DNA of 8,629 nucleotides. Origin: Ruminococcus sp. UBA3665. Its GTDB lineage: Bacteria > Bacillota > Clostridia > Oscillospirales > Ruminococcaceae. The translations under genes and the position numbers were made by a program. Positions 1 through 6,805 of the stretch are shown in pieces (within the stretch, counting starts at the first letter, position 1; every line of letters begins with the position of its first letter). The notes beneath the pieces were generated by a model. The model did no database searches and was not told the origin of the DNA. It saw nothing but the letters and a program-made list of their open reading frames with translations. The DNA lies in the NCBI GenBank assembly GCA_002373165.1, contig DFJS01000060.1, positions 1 to 8,629 on the forward strand. Reading direction: 5' to 3'.

Positions 1-2219
1 GGATTTTCAATCATATGGGAAGTGATAATGCCCATATATTCGACAACATCCTGTTCAGAATGGGCGATAATCATATTCTGACCGCCGAGTACATAGGACG
101 GCCGGAGCAGAACAGGATAACCCAGCTGATCGGCAGCTTTGACGGCTTCTTTTGTCGTCATGACAGTAAAGCCTTCCGGACGAGGAATGCCGCATTGTTC
201 GAGCAATTCGTCAAAGCGTTCGCGGTCTTCGGCAGCATCGATATCATCCGCAGAAGTGCCAAGAATATTGACTCCCTGATCGGCAAGATGACGGGTTAAT
301 TTAATCGCAGTCTGACCGCCGAACTGTACCACAACGCCGTAAGGCTTTTCTGTTTCGATAATATGATCTACATCTTCCGGGGTGAGGGGATCGAAATACA
401 GTCTGTCACCTGTATCGAAATCAGTCGAGACAGTTTCCGGATTATTATTGCAGATAACGGCTTCATAGCCCAATTCTTTCAGAGTCCAGACACAATGCAC
501 AGAGCAATAATCAAATTCAATGCCCTGACCAATCCGGATCGGCCCGGAACCAAATACAATGACTTTCTTCTTTCCGGAATCGGTGCGTTCGATGAACTGT
601 TCCGCTTCGTTTTCGTCATCATAAGTCGAATAGAAATAGGGCGTTTCGGCTTTGAATTCTCCGGCGCAGGTATCTACCATCTTGAAGACAGCATTCTGAT
701 GCAGGGGGCATTTCTGACCGGACATTCTCTCGATAGTTTTATCAAGATAGCCATACTGTTTAGCCAGAAGATATTTTTCTTCTGTCAGTTCGCCTTCGGC
801 AAGCCAGTTTTCGAGTTCGACCAGATTCAGAAGCTTATCCAGGAACCATTCATCAATCAAAGTAATTTCATGAATTTCTTGAATAGAAATACCCTTTTTC
901 AGAGCCGCGAATACCTGGAACGAACGTTCGTCTTCTACTCCGGATTTTAATAAATGCAGGAGTTCTTCCGGGGGCATTTCTTCATATTTTTTCATATTCA
1001 TAGAATCCACGCCGAGTTCGGTAGAACGGACGGCTTTCATCATAGCCTGTTCAAAGCTGGTGCCGATGGCCATGACTTCGCCTGTGGCCTTCATCTGCGT
1101 ACCGAGGGTGCGCTTGGCATAGACGAATTTATCAAACGCCCATTTCGGGAATTTGATGACAACATAATCCAGAGCCGGTTCAAAGCAGGCATAAGTCTTG
1201 CCTGTGACCTGATTGATAATTTCATCCAGCGTATAGCCAACAGCGATTTTTGTTGCTACTTTGGCGATGGGATATCCCGTCGCTTTGGATGCCAGTGCAG
1301 AAGAACGCGAAACTCTGGGATTGACTTCAATCACAGCATACTGCATACTCTCCGGATGCAGTGCAAACTGACAGTTGCAGCCGCCTTCTACCTGAAGTTC
1401 GGAAATAATATTCAGAGAAGCAGTTCGCAGCATCTGGTATTCTCTGTCCGAGAGCGTCACTGCCGGAGCAATGACAATGCTGTCGCCAGTGTGTACGCCG
1501 ACGGGGTCAAAATTCTCCATCGAGCAGACTGTAATCACATTGCCTTTGGAATCCCGGATGACTTCAAATTCGATTTCTTTCCAGCCGCTGATGCATTTTT
1601 CAATCAGAACCTGTGTAATCGGCGAGAGGCGTAATCCATTCGTAGCAATATCACGGAGCTGTTCTTCATTATCGGCAATACCGCCGCCTGTTCCGCCGAG
1701 CGTGAATGCCGGACGGACAATGACAGGATAATGAATTTCCTTTGCAAAATCGACAGCATCTTCTACAGTTTCCACCACTTTGGACGGAATGCACGGTTCG
1801 CCGATTTTTTCCATTGTATCTTTAAAAGCCTGACGGTCTTCTGCTTTATGAATCGTCTCCGGATTTGCCCCCAGCAGTTTTACATGATGGGATTTCAGAA
1901 AGCCTTCTTCGGCCAGCTGCATCGAGAGTGTCAGGCCTGTCTGACCGCCCAGAGTGGAAAGCACACTGTCCGGCTTTTCGAGTTCGATGACTCTTTTGAC
2001 AACATCCAGAGTCAGGGGTTCAATATAAATTTTATCTGCCATAGCCTTATCAGTCATGATAGTAGCCGGATTGGAATTAATCAGAACGACTTCCAGACCT
2101 TCCTGTTTCAAAGCACGGCAGGCCTGTGCGCCGGCATAGTCAAATTCGGCGGCCTGACCGATGATAATAGGCCCTGAACCAATCACTAATACTTTTTTGA
2201 TATCTTTTCTTAATGGCAT
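1..2219 (-). CDS. carB: Carbamoyl-phosphate synthase large chain, C-terminus beyond the window
   Basis: CarB uses ammonia from CarA, bicarbonate and two ATP to make carbamoyl phosphate for pyrimidine (and arginine) synthesis. The frame is open from an ATG at 2219 to the window edge and gives about 739 codons of a family usually near 1,060-1,080 residues. The two homologous synthase halves are visible. The first starts with GSGPIIIGQAAEFDYAG (residues 14-30), followed by a glycine-rich ATP-grasp loop (RPAFTLGGTGGG) and ENFDPVGVHTGDS. The second starts with GSGPIRIGQGIEFDY near residue 556 and reaches RPSYVLGGQNM near residue 705. The rest of ATP-grasp 2 and the MGS-like allosteric domain, where UMP or ornithine act in known enzymes, are cut off. 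The start lies 3 bases after the carA stop, and an AAAGGAG ribosome binding site lies inside the end of carA. No frameshift or missing core motif was seen. Confidence 0.97.
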   Translation of the reverse strand, partial: MPLRKDIKKVLVIGSGPIIIGQAAEFDYAGAQACRALKQEGLEVVLINSNPATIMTDKAMADKIYIEPLTLDVVKRVIELEKPDSVLSTLGGQTGLTLSMQLAEEGFLKSHHVKLLGANPETIHKAEDRQAFKDTMEKIGEPCIPSKVVETVEDAVDFAKEIHYPVIVRPAFTLGGTGGGIADNEEQLRDIATNGLRLSPITQVLIEKCISGWKEIEFEVIRDSKGNVITVCSMENFDPVGVHTGDSIVIAPAVTLSDREYQMLRTASLNIISELQVEGGCNCQFALHPESMQYAVIEVNPRVSRSSALASKATGYPIAKVATKIAVGYTLDEIINQVTGKTYACFEPALDYVVIKFPKWAFDKFVYAKRTLGTQMKATGEVMAIGTSFEQAMMKAVRSTELGVDSMNMKKYEEMPPEELLHLLKSGVEDERSFQVFAALKKGISIQEIHEITLIDEWFLDKLLNLVELENWLAEGELTEEKYLLAKQYGYLDKTIERMSGQKCPLHQNAVFKMVDTCAGEFKAETPYFYSTYDDENEAEQFIERTDSGKKKVIVFGSGPIRIGQGIEFDYCSVHCVWTLKELGYEAVICNNNPETVSTDFDTGDRLYFDPLTPEDVDHIIETEKPYGVVVQFGGQTAIKLTRHLADQGVNILGTSADDIDAAEDRERFDELLEQCGIPRPEGFTVMTTKEAVKAADQLGYPVLLRPSYVLGGQNMIIAHSEQDVVEYMGIITSHMIEN

Positions 2220-2222
2220 GAT

Positions 2223-3332
2223 TTATTCTGCTCCTTTCTGCATGTTGGAAATAAATTCATCGAACAGATAAGCCGTATCCAGAGGCCCTCCGTGTGCTTC
2301 CGGATGGAACTGCACAGTAAAGGCATTGCAGGTTTTGTATTTAATGCCTTCGCAGGTTCTGTCATTGGCATTGATATGAGAAACTTCGCCGGTTTCGGGA
2401 TTCAGACTCTCCCCAACGACAGCATAGCCGTGATTCTGGCTTGTGACATAAGTTTTTCCGGACTGCAAGTCAATGACAGGCTGATTGGCACCTCTGTGGC
2501 CGTACTTGAGTTTTTCAGTCCGGGCACCCTGTGACAGTGCCATCAGCTGATGGCCAAGACAAATTCCGAAAATCGGGATATTTAATTCTGCAATTTCTTT
2601 CAGATTTTTAATAATCTGAATATTTTCAGCCGGATCTCCGGGGCCGTTGGACAGCATAATTCCGTCAGGATGCAGAGCTTTGATCTGTTCCGCCGTGGTA
2701 TTGGCAGGGACAACAATCACTTCGCAGTTTCTCTTGACGAGTTCCTGACGGATATTTCTTTTATAGCCGAAATCAAATAATGCAACCCGGTACTTTGCCG
2801 GCTCTTCCGGAGTATAGGTTTTCGATTCCGGATTTGTCACGGCTTTTACAGCGTTTACAACAGAATATGCTTTGATTTTCTCCAGCAGAGAAGATAAATT
2901 CTGTTCCGGATTTTCTGTTGTAATTGCGCCGTTCATAACGCCTGCTTCCCGGAGCGTTCTGGTAAGACGGCGCGTATCAATATGATATAAGCCGATAATA
3001 TGCTGAGATTTCAGAAAATGATCCACTGTATCCTCACAGCGGAAATTCGACGGCGCATTGCACCATTCCCGGACGATATAGCCGCTGACATAGGATTTGT
3101 CTGATTCATAATCCTGTGAATTGACTCCGTAATTGCCAATCAGCGGAAACGTCTGTGTGACAATCTGTCCGTAATAGCTGGGGTCGGTAAGCGTTTCCTG
3201 ATAGCCCGTCATACTGGTAGTGAACACAACCTCGCCGATGACGGTGCCTGTTTCGCCGAAGCTGTTCCCCTTGAAAATCTGGCCGTCCGCAAGGACAAGC
3301 CAGGCCGGTTTTGCATGTTTGATCAATGCCAT
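2223..3332 (-). CDS. carA: Carbamoyl-phosphate synthase small chain (glutamine amidotransferase)
   Basis: CarA hydrolyses glutamine and passes ammonia through a tunnel to CarB. The 369-residue product has the usual length for the family. The N-terminal CPSase small-chain domain contains GEVVFTTSMTGYQETLTDPSYYGQ (split at residues 33-42 and 43-56). The class I glutamine amidotransferase domain starts near residue 182. It carries the oxyanion motif SNGPGDP (228-234), the nucleophile Cys258 in GICLGHQ, and the His343/Glu345 pair in FHPEAHGGP, so the catalytic triad is intact. The ATG at 3332 is preceded by an AAAGGG-type ribosome binding site. The gap to pyrF upstream is 72 bases and is largely filled by a palindrome; carB follows after 3 bases. 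Its place among pyr genes points to a pyrimidine-dedicated synthase, although it could also supply arginine synthesis. Confidence 0.98.
   Translation of the reverse strand: MALIKHAKPAWLVLADGQIFKGNSFGETGTVIGEVVFTTSMTGYQETLTDPSYYGQIVTQTFPLIGNYGVNSQDYESDKSYVSGYIVREWCNAPSNFRCEDTVDHFLKSQHIIGLYHIDTRRLTRTLREAGVMNGAITTENPEQNLSSLLEKIKAYSVVNAVKAVTNPESKTYTPEEPAKYRVALFDFGYKRNIRQELVKRNCEVIVVPANTTAEQIKALHPDGIMLSNGPGDPAENIQIIKNLKEIAELNIPIFGICLGHQLMALSQGARTEKLKYGHRGANQPVIDLQSGKTYVTSQNHGYAVVGESLNPETGEVSHINANDRTCEGIKYKTCNAFTVQFHPEAHGGPLDTAYLFDEFISNMQKGAE
2231..2237 (-). promoter_or_regulatory. carB ribosome binding site inside carA
   Basis: The minus strand reads AAAGGAG, 11 bases before the carB ATG and within the last codons of carA. 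It fixes the carB start. It also implies that ribosomes finishing carA can load onto carB, which fits equal production of the two subunits. Confidence 0.8.
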
Positions 3333-3359
3333 ATACTACACCCTTTCTGATTTATGCAT

Positions 3360-3400
3360 ACGCAGGGTTTGCAGGGTATGCAGCCCTGCATCCCCTGCAT
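3360..3400 (-). repeat. Two-tier palindrome between pyrF and carA
   Basis: On the plus strand the order is GCAGGG, TTT, GCAGGG, a 7-base loop TATGCAG, CCCTGC, ATC, CCCTGC (3362-3398). In minus-strand RNA this folds into two perfect 6-bp stems separated by a 3x3 internal loop, and the outer stem can extend by a U-G and an A-U pair to 3360-3400. It begins 4 bases after the pyrF stop. No U-tract follows, so it does not look like an intrinsic terminator. It could be an RNA-processing or 3'-end-protecting hairpin that sets carAB levels relative to pyrF, or a copy of a dispersed palindromic repeat. The function is inferred only. Confidence 0.75.
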
Positions 3401-3404
3401 GGAA

Positions 3405-4328
3405 TTACTTGATTTTTACAAAACTTGTAATATCATCTCTCATACGGATAGCTTCACGCCGGGCAGCCTTTGCGAATTCCTGCGGATTGCAGCCTTCTTT
3501 CTGATATGCACACATAATGGCTCTGGAAGAATTGACAATGCCGCCCAGACCGTTTTCATCAAATGCGCCGGAAACGCCTTCTGCGCCGCCGCCCTGTGCG
3601 CCGTAGCCCGGTACTAAAAAGAAAGTATGAGGCAGTCTCTTTCGTAATTCTTTGAGCTGTTCCGGATAGGTTGCGCCGACAACTGCGCCAACTGCCGAAT
3701 AACCAAATTCGCCGACGGTATCCGCGCCCCACTGTTCACACAGATCGCCCATTCTTGCATAGAGCGGTTCGCCGTCGATGAGTCTGTCCTGTAATTCGCC
3801 GCTGGACGGATTGGAAGTCTTTACCAGTACGAAAATTCCCTTATCGCTGGATTTGCAGGTTTCCAGAAGCGGCTTGATTCCGTCAGAACCAAGATAGCCG
3901 TTGACAGTCAGGGCATCCGAGCCGAACGGTGCAATCTCTGTTTCTCCGACTTTGACCGTGCCCAGATGTGCGGCAGTATAGGCCTGCATGGTTGCGCCGA
4001 TGTCGTTCCGTTTGCCGTCCGTGATGACAAACATGCCTTTCAGCTGTGCATAGCGAATCGTATCTTCCAGAGCTTTCATGCCCTGATAGCCGTACATTTC
4101 GTAATAAGCGGCCTGCGGCTTGATGGCCGGAACGATGTCATAAATTTCATCGATAATAGCCTTGTTGAATGCATAAATAGCTCTTGCGGCGGTTTTGAGC
4201 GTTGCGCCGTCATCTTCCTGAAATTTCTTGATCAGATATTCCGGAACATAATCCAGCTTCGGGTCAAGCCCCACAACAGAAGGATTGCCTGTTTCTTTGA
4301 TTTTTTTGATTAATCTGTCAAATCCCAT
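3405..4328 (-). CDS. pyrF: Orotidine 5'-phosphate decarboxylase, long (group II) form
   Basis: PyrF decarboxylates OMP to UMP, the last step of de novo pyrimidine synthesis, in the cytoplasm. The 307-residue length fits the long subfamily rather than the short form of about 240 residues found in Bacillus and E. coli. The TIM-barrel motifs are in place: LDPK (21-24), KPQAAYYE (70-77), and the catalytic DGKRND (104-109) with Asp104, Lys106 and Asp109. TVNGYLGSDG (141-150), VPGYGAQGG (239-247) and NSSRAI (266-271) follow, the last two forming the phosphate-binding end. An AAAGGAGA ribosome binding site about 10 bases before the ATG supports the start. The gene follows the small zinc-ribbon membrane gene after 26 bases and is followed by a palindrome and carA. 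Confidence 0.97.
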   Translation of the reverse strand: MGFDRLIKKIKETGNPSVVGLDPKLDYVPEYLIKKFQEDDGATLKTAARAIYAFNKAIIDEIYDIVPAIKPQAAYYEMYGYQGMKALEDTIRYAQLKGMFVITDGKRNDIGATMQAYTAAHLGTVKVGETEIAPFGSDALTVNGYLGSDGIKPLLETCKSSDKGIFVLVKTSNPSSGELQDRLIDGEPLYARMGDLCEQWGADTVGEFGYSAVGAVVGATYPEQLKELRKRLPHTFFLVPGYGAQGGGAEGVSGAFDENGLGGIVNSSRAIMCAYQKEGCNPQEFAKAARREAIRMRDDITSFVKIK

Positions 4329-4354
4329 AATTAATATTCTCCTTTGGATTAGAT

Positions 4355-4810
4355 TTATTTCATGCGGCCGGGAATGGCATATCCTGCCGCCTGAAGTCTT
4401 TGCACATACTCCGGATTCCGGAGACGGTTTTCTGATTCTGCCCGAAGATGCTTGAATTTTGTGCCGTTCTTTTTCTGTATCATATCCCGGACAGCTGTAA
4501 TCAGCATCAGAATTTCCAGAAGCAGAAATGCTGTCAGTTTCGGAAGATTCTGAATAAAGGCCAGCACAGTGGCCAGCATAATCGGAATGATAAAAAACAG
4601 AATCAGAACATTCTGGCGAATTTCAAGACTTTCCGGTTCGATTCCGGTCAGTGCGATTTCATGATAACGAATATCAAGATAATCTTTTCCGCACTGACAA
4701 GACCGAATCGGACTGCCGTATAAGATTTCTTTGGCTTCGCGTTCGCTGTAGACCTGACGGCGGCAGTACGGGCATTTCCTGTCGATTACCAGCCGCAGTG
4801 CTTCCGTCAT
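4355..4810 (-). CDS. Small zinc-ribbon-like membrane protein of unknown function in the pyr operon
   Basis: I do not recognise this family. The chosen ATG at 4810 overlaps the pyrC stop as ATGA, giving 151 residues. The same frame stays open to an ATG at 4933, but that start would lie 127 bases inside pyrC in another frame and is unlikely. No good Shine-Dalgarno precedes 4810, so translation probably depends on ribosomes finishing pyrC. Near the N-terminus, CPYC (13-16) and CQC (38-40) form a CxxC...CxC set that could bind zinc. Two hydrophobic segments follow, about residues 67-86 and 92-107, joined by a short turn (QNLPK), which suggests a membrane hairpin. The C-terminal 40 residues are basic and charged. 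Both ends would then face the cytoplasm. A role in pyrimidine metabolism is suggested only by position. Confidence 0.8.
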   Translation of the reverse strand: MTEALRLVIDRKCPYCRRQVYSEREAKEILYGSPIRSCQCGKDYLDIRYHEIALTGIEPESLEIRQNVLILFFIIPIMLATVLAFIQNLPKLTAFLLLEILMLITAVRDMIQKKNGTKFKHLRAESENRLRNPEYVQRLQAAGYAIPGRMK

Positions 4811-6075
4811 GCCTGATATTCGTACCGGATCAGCCCGTCTGTAATTGTCATCATGACTTTTCCGGTAAGTTCCATGCCGCGGAATGCCGTATTGCAGGAC
4901 TTGCTGTGAAATTTTTCCGGTTCGACTGTCCATTTGCGGTTCAGATCTGCAAGAATCAGATCAGCAGTTTCGCCTTCCTGAATTTTTACAGGTTCAAGGC
5001 CTAATAAAAATCTCGGCCGGACGGACATCAGGCTGATAATCTGTTCCAGACTGCATTTTCCGGTATGATATAATGCCGTCAGAGTTGCGGCAAGGGAAGT
5101 CTCCAGACCGACAATGCCGTTCGGAGCTGTTTCAAAATCGGCTTTTTCTTCCTGCGTATGCGGTGCATGATCGGTAACAATGCAGTCAATCGTCCCGTCC
5201 AGCACAGCCTGTTCAATGGCGATTCTGTCCTCTTCCTCACGAAGCGGCGGATTCATTCTGTCATTGGCGTTTCTGGAACGGAGTTTTTCATGAGTCAGCA
5301 TGAAGTAATGCGGCGCAGTCTCACAGGTTACCTGAACGCCCAGACGTTTGGCTTCCCGGATGATGTCTACACTGCCTTTTGTGCTGACATGGCAGATATG
5401 AATCCGGCCTTTGACTGCGCTTGCCAGAATAATTTCTCTTGCTGTGATATAATCTTCCGAAGCTCTGTCCATGCCTTTTACGCCGAGTTCTTCTGAGATG
5501 CTGCCTCTGTGCATGATGCCGCCGCTGATGATATCCAGGTCTTCGCAGTGAGAAGCAATCAGCATTTGTTCATCACGGGCTTTTTCGAGAGCCTGCCGCA
5601 TGAGTTCGGCATTTTTGACGGGTCTGCCGTCATCGGAAAGGCAAGCCGCGCCGCTGGCTTTGAGTGCGGCGAAATCTGTCAGTTCTTCGCCGTTCATGCC
5701 TTTGGTGATGCAGGCAACCGGCCGGACATCCACGCCGGTTGTTTTGGCTTTATCAAGAATATATTGCAGAATCTCCGGCGAATCGACAGGGGGCTTGGTG
5801 TTCGGCATACAGAGGACTCCTGTCACACCTCCGGCGAGTGCTGCCCGGCAGCCGGTCAGGATATCTTCTTTATGGGTCTGGCCGGGGTCGCGGAAATGCA
5901 CATGCATATCGAACAAACCGGGCATTGCCGTTAGGCCGGAACCGTCGATGACTCTGTCAGCATGGAGTGTAATATCCGGTGCAATTCTGGAAATTCCGCC
6001 GTTCTGAATATAAATATCTGTTTTTGTATTCAGGCACAGATCAACCGCATGAACGTTTTTAATTAATAAACTCAT
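4807..6075 (-). CDS. pyrC: Dihydroorotase, class I
   Basis: PyrC cyclises N-carbamoyl-aspartate to dihydroorotate, the third step of UMP synthesis. The 422-residue product matches the usual size of class I enzymes of the amidohydrolase superfamily. Metal and substrate residues visible are His58 and His60 with Arg62 in DMHVHFRDPG (56-65), Asn92 in PNTKPP (91-96), Asp148 in SDDGRP (147-152), His176 in SHCED, His229 in CHVST, and Asp302 in TDHAPH, the likely general base. All expected positions are present, so this is a catalytic copy and not the inactive PyrC-like partner found with some aspartate transcarbamoylases. AAGGAG at 6086-6091 supports the ATG at 6075. It is the first gene after a strong promoter and an attenuator-like leader, and its stop overlaps the next start by 4 bases. 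Confidence 0.98.
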   Translation of the reverse strand: MSLLIKNVHAVDLCLNTKTDIYIQNGGISRIAPDITLHADRVIDGSGLTAMPGLFDMHVHFRDPGQTHKEDILTGCRAALAGGVTGVLCMPNTKPPVDSPEILQYILDKAKTTGVDVRPVACITKGMNGEELTDFAALKASGAACLSDDGRPVKNAELMRQALEKARDEQMLIASHCEDLDIISGGIMHRGSISEELGVKGMDRASEDYITAREIILASAVKGRIHICHVSTKGSVDIIREAKRLGVQVTCETAPHYFMLTHEKLRSRNANDRMNPPLREEEDRIAIEQAVLDGTIDCIVTDHAPHTQEEKADFETAPNGIVGLETSLAATLTALYHTGKCSLEQIISLMSVRPRFLLGLEPVKIQEGETADLILADLNRKWTVEPEKFHSKSCNTAFRGMELTGKVMMTITDGLIRYEYQA

Positions 6076-6190
6076 GATGAATAAGCTCCTTCCGGAATAA
6101 ATTTACAAAAAAACGCCTGTCCGTCGGCGACAGACAGGCTGTGTTTGGTTAAGAATAGAAATTCGCAATCTGTGCCGTCAGATTGATTTT
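6076..6190 (-). promoter_or_regulatory. pyrC operon leader with competing hairpins (candidate attenuator)
   Basis: The leader runs from the inferred transcription start (about 6188-6190) to the pyrC ATG. Hairpin 1 lies at 6166-6185, with the perfect 7-bp arms CAATCTG and CAGATTG and a 6-base loop ACGGCA. A terminator hairpin (6115-6139) and its U-tract end about 15 bases before the pyrC ribosome binding site. The RNA stretch 6177-6168 (CGGCACAGAU) can pair with 6135-6125 (GUCUGUCGCCG) through nine Watson-Crick pairs, one G-U pair and one bulged C. That would open both hairpin 1 and the upper terminator stem. Hairpin 1 could therefore act as the anti-antiterminator. I see no PyrR-type purine-rich binding loop, so the signal sensed is unknown. 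Confidence 0.6.
6107..6139 (-). terminator. Intrinsic terminator upstream of pyrC
   Basis: In minus-strand RNA, arms GCCUGUC and GACAGGC at 6139-6115 extend inward (one U-G pair, then G-C, U-A, C-G) to an 11-bp stem with a 3-base loop. A single G and seven U (6113-6107) follow. It lies 112 bases after the stop of the acidic-protein gene, so it can end read-through from that operon. It also lies downstream of the pyr promoter, so it can stop pyr transcripts before pyrC. Confidence 0.85.
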
Positions 6191-6195
6191 TTATC

Positions 6196-6224
6196 ATTAT
6201 ATCATATTCAGAAAGATTTGTCCA
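6196..6224 (-). promoter_or_regulatory. Strong sigma-A-type promoter of the pyr operon
   Basis: On the minus strand, -35 TGGACA (6224-6219), a 17-bp spacer, and a perfect -10 TATAAT (6201-6196) with an extended TGA just upstream of it. The expected start is at A residues around 6188-6190. It reads toward pyrC. It is the only clear promoter seen in the window. Confidence 0.85.
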
Positions 6225-6227
6225 GTG

Positions 6228-6244
6228 TTTTTTTCAGATTTTTT
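6228..6244 (-). promoter_or_regulatory. Phased A-tracts upstream of the pyr promoter (UP-element-like)
   Basis: Two A-runs on the minus strand, A6 (6244-6239) and A7 (6234-6228), have centres about 10.5 bp apart. They lie at about -40 to -55 relative to the inferred start, where the alpha subunit C-terminal domain of RNA polymerase contacts DNA. They probably strengthen the promoter. A weak 7-bp A/T stem (TTTTTCA/TGAAAAA) overlaps them but is too poor in GC to call a terminator. Confidence 0.5.
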
Positions 6245-6250
6245 GAAAAA

Positions 6251-6802
6251 TTAACCCTGCAAGCTTCCGTTCTCGAAAGAACCATCGGGATTGAGATAAA
6301 TCAGGATAGAATGACAGGCAAAATAATCCGGCAAACAGTCACACCATAATTCTGTGAGAAAGTCTTCTTCCTCATCGGAACAGTTGAAAGTAATATTTGT
6401 CAGGTGCAGACTTTTGGAAAAATCCTGTTCTGTGACAGGCAGGAAAACTTTCTGACCGTCTTCCATGATGTAGCATTCCGGTTCTTTGTCGTCATCTTCA
6501 TCATCATCATCATCTTCATTTTCGCCGTAATAAGGTTCAGCGGAAGATGCCCAGTCTTCGGCGAGTTCCAGTATTCCGTCATCAAAAAGGCATTGCAAGG
6601 CATCCTGACGGCGATGATCAATCCATGCAAGATATTTTTCCAGAAAAGAAAGCGTTTCTTCCGGCAGAGCTTTTTTCTCGTCATCGGATTCAATTGTGAC
6701 TGTGACTTCTTCGCCCCAGATTGTACAGGTGCCTTCATCAGAAGCCAGATTTTTAATTTTGATATGTTCCGGAAAATTCCGGATTTCTTCAAAATGATTC
6801 AT
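6251..6802 (-). CDS. Small acidic protein, DUF2262/DUF6985-like C-terminus
   Basis: This is a 183-residue soluble protein with no signal peptide or membrane segment. The N-terminal part (about 1-90) has the strand-rich stretch GTCTIWGEEVTVTIES followed by helices. A strongly acidic low-complexity linker, residues 94-109, is nearly all Asp and Glu. The C-terminal part has LHLTNITFN (132-140) and CDCLPDYFACHSILIYLNPDGS (154-175), ending in LQG. That 'PDYF..H.I....N.DG' ending resembles small DUF2262, DUF2004 or DUF6985 proteins that often neighbour SUKH and other polyimmunity genes. The family name is from memory and not certain. The start is 3 bases after the SUKH gene stop, with AGGAGG inside that gene. 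The function is unknown; being the last gene of the run and next to a SUKH gene, it may share its role. Confidence 0.85.
   Translation of the reverse strand: MNHFEEIRNFPEHIKIKNLASDEGTCTIWGEEVTVTIESDDEKKALPEETLSFLEKYLAWIDHRRQDALQCLFDDGILELAEDWASSAEPYYGENEDDDDDEDDDKEPECYIMEDGQKVFLPVTEQDFSKSLHLTNITFNCSDEEEDFLTELWCDCLPDYFACHSILIYLNPDGSFENGSLQG
6498..6512 (-). repeat. Short triplet run encoding poly-Asp
   Basis: Five perfect TCA triplets on the plus strand lie within a longer TCA/TCT/TCG-rich stretch (6492-6523). Read on the minus strand they give GAT and GAA codons for the acidic linker of the small protein. The run is in phase with the codons, so unit gain or loss would change linker length without a frameshift. 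Confidence 0.7.
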
Positions 6803-6805
6803 GAA

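Noticed and set aside
363..1634. Long plus-strand open frames of 195 and 226 codons.
   Set aside because: They are antisense shadows of carB, whose minus-strand frame matches a well-known protein throughout. Their products are Phe-rich and unlike any known family.
3333..3404. A separate promoter for carAB in the pyrF-carA gap.
   Set aside because: No -10/-35 pair with acceptable spacing was seen; the gap is mostly the palindrome and the carA ribosome binding site.
4811..4933. A 41-residue N-terminal extension of the zinc-ribbon membrane protein.
   Set aside because: It would overlap pyrC by 127 bases in another frame. The ATGA junction start is standard for operon genes, and the Cys motif follows it closely.
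6072..6197. A 41-codon open frame through the pyrC leader, ending in a TGA that overlaps the pyrC start, as a possible leader peptide.
   Set aside because: Its ATG lies within the -10 hexamer, upstream of the inferred transcript start, and has no ribosome binding site. It also shows no run of regulatory codons.
6225..6250. A/T-only inverted repeat just after the acidic-protein gene as a terminator.
   Set aside because: The stem has only one GC pair and no proper U-tract follows. The region is better explained as phased A-tracts of the pyr promoter.
6400..6792. A 130-codon minus-strand frame overlapping the small acidic protein gene.
   Set aside because: It is an out-of-frame reading of the same gene, rich in Lys and Met from the triplet run, with no ribosome binding site of its own.
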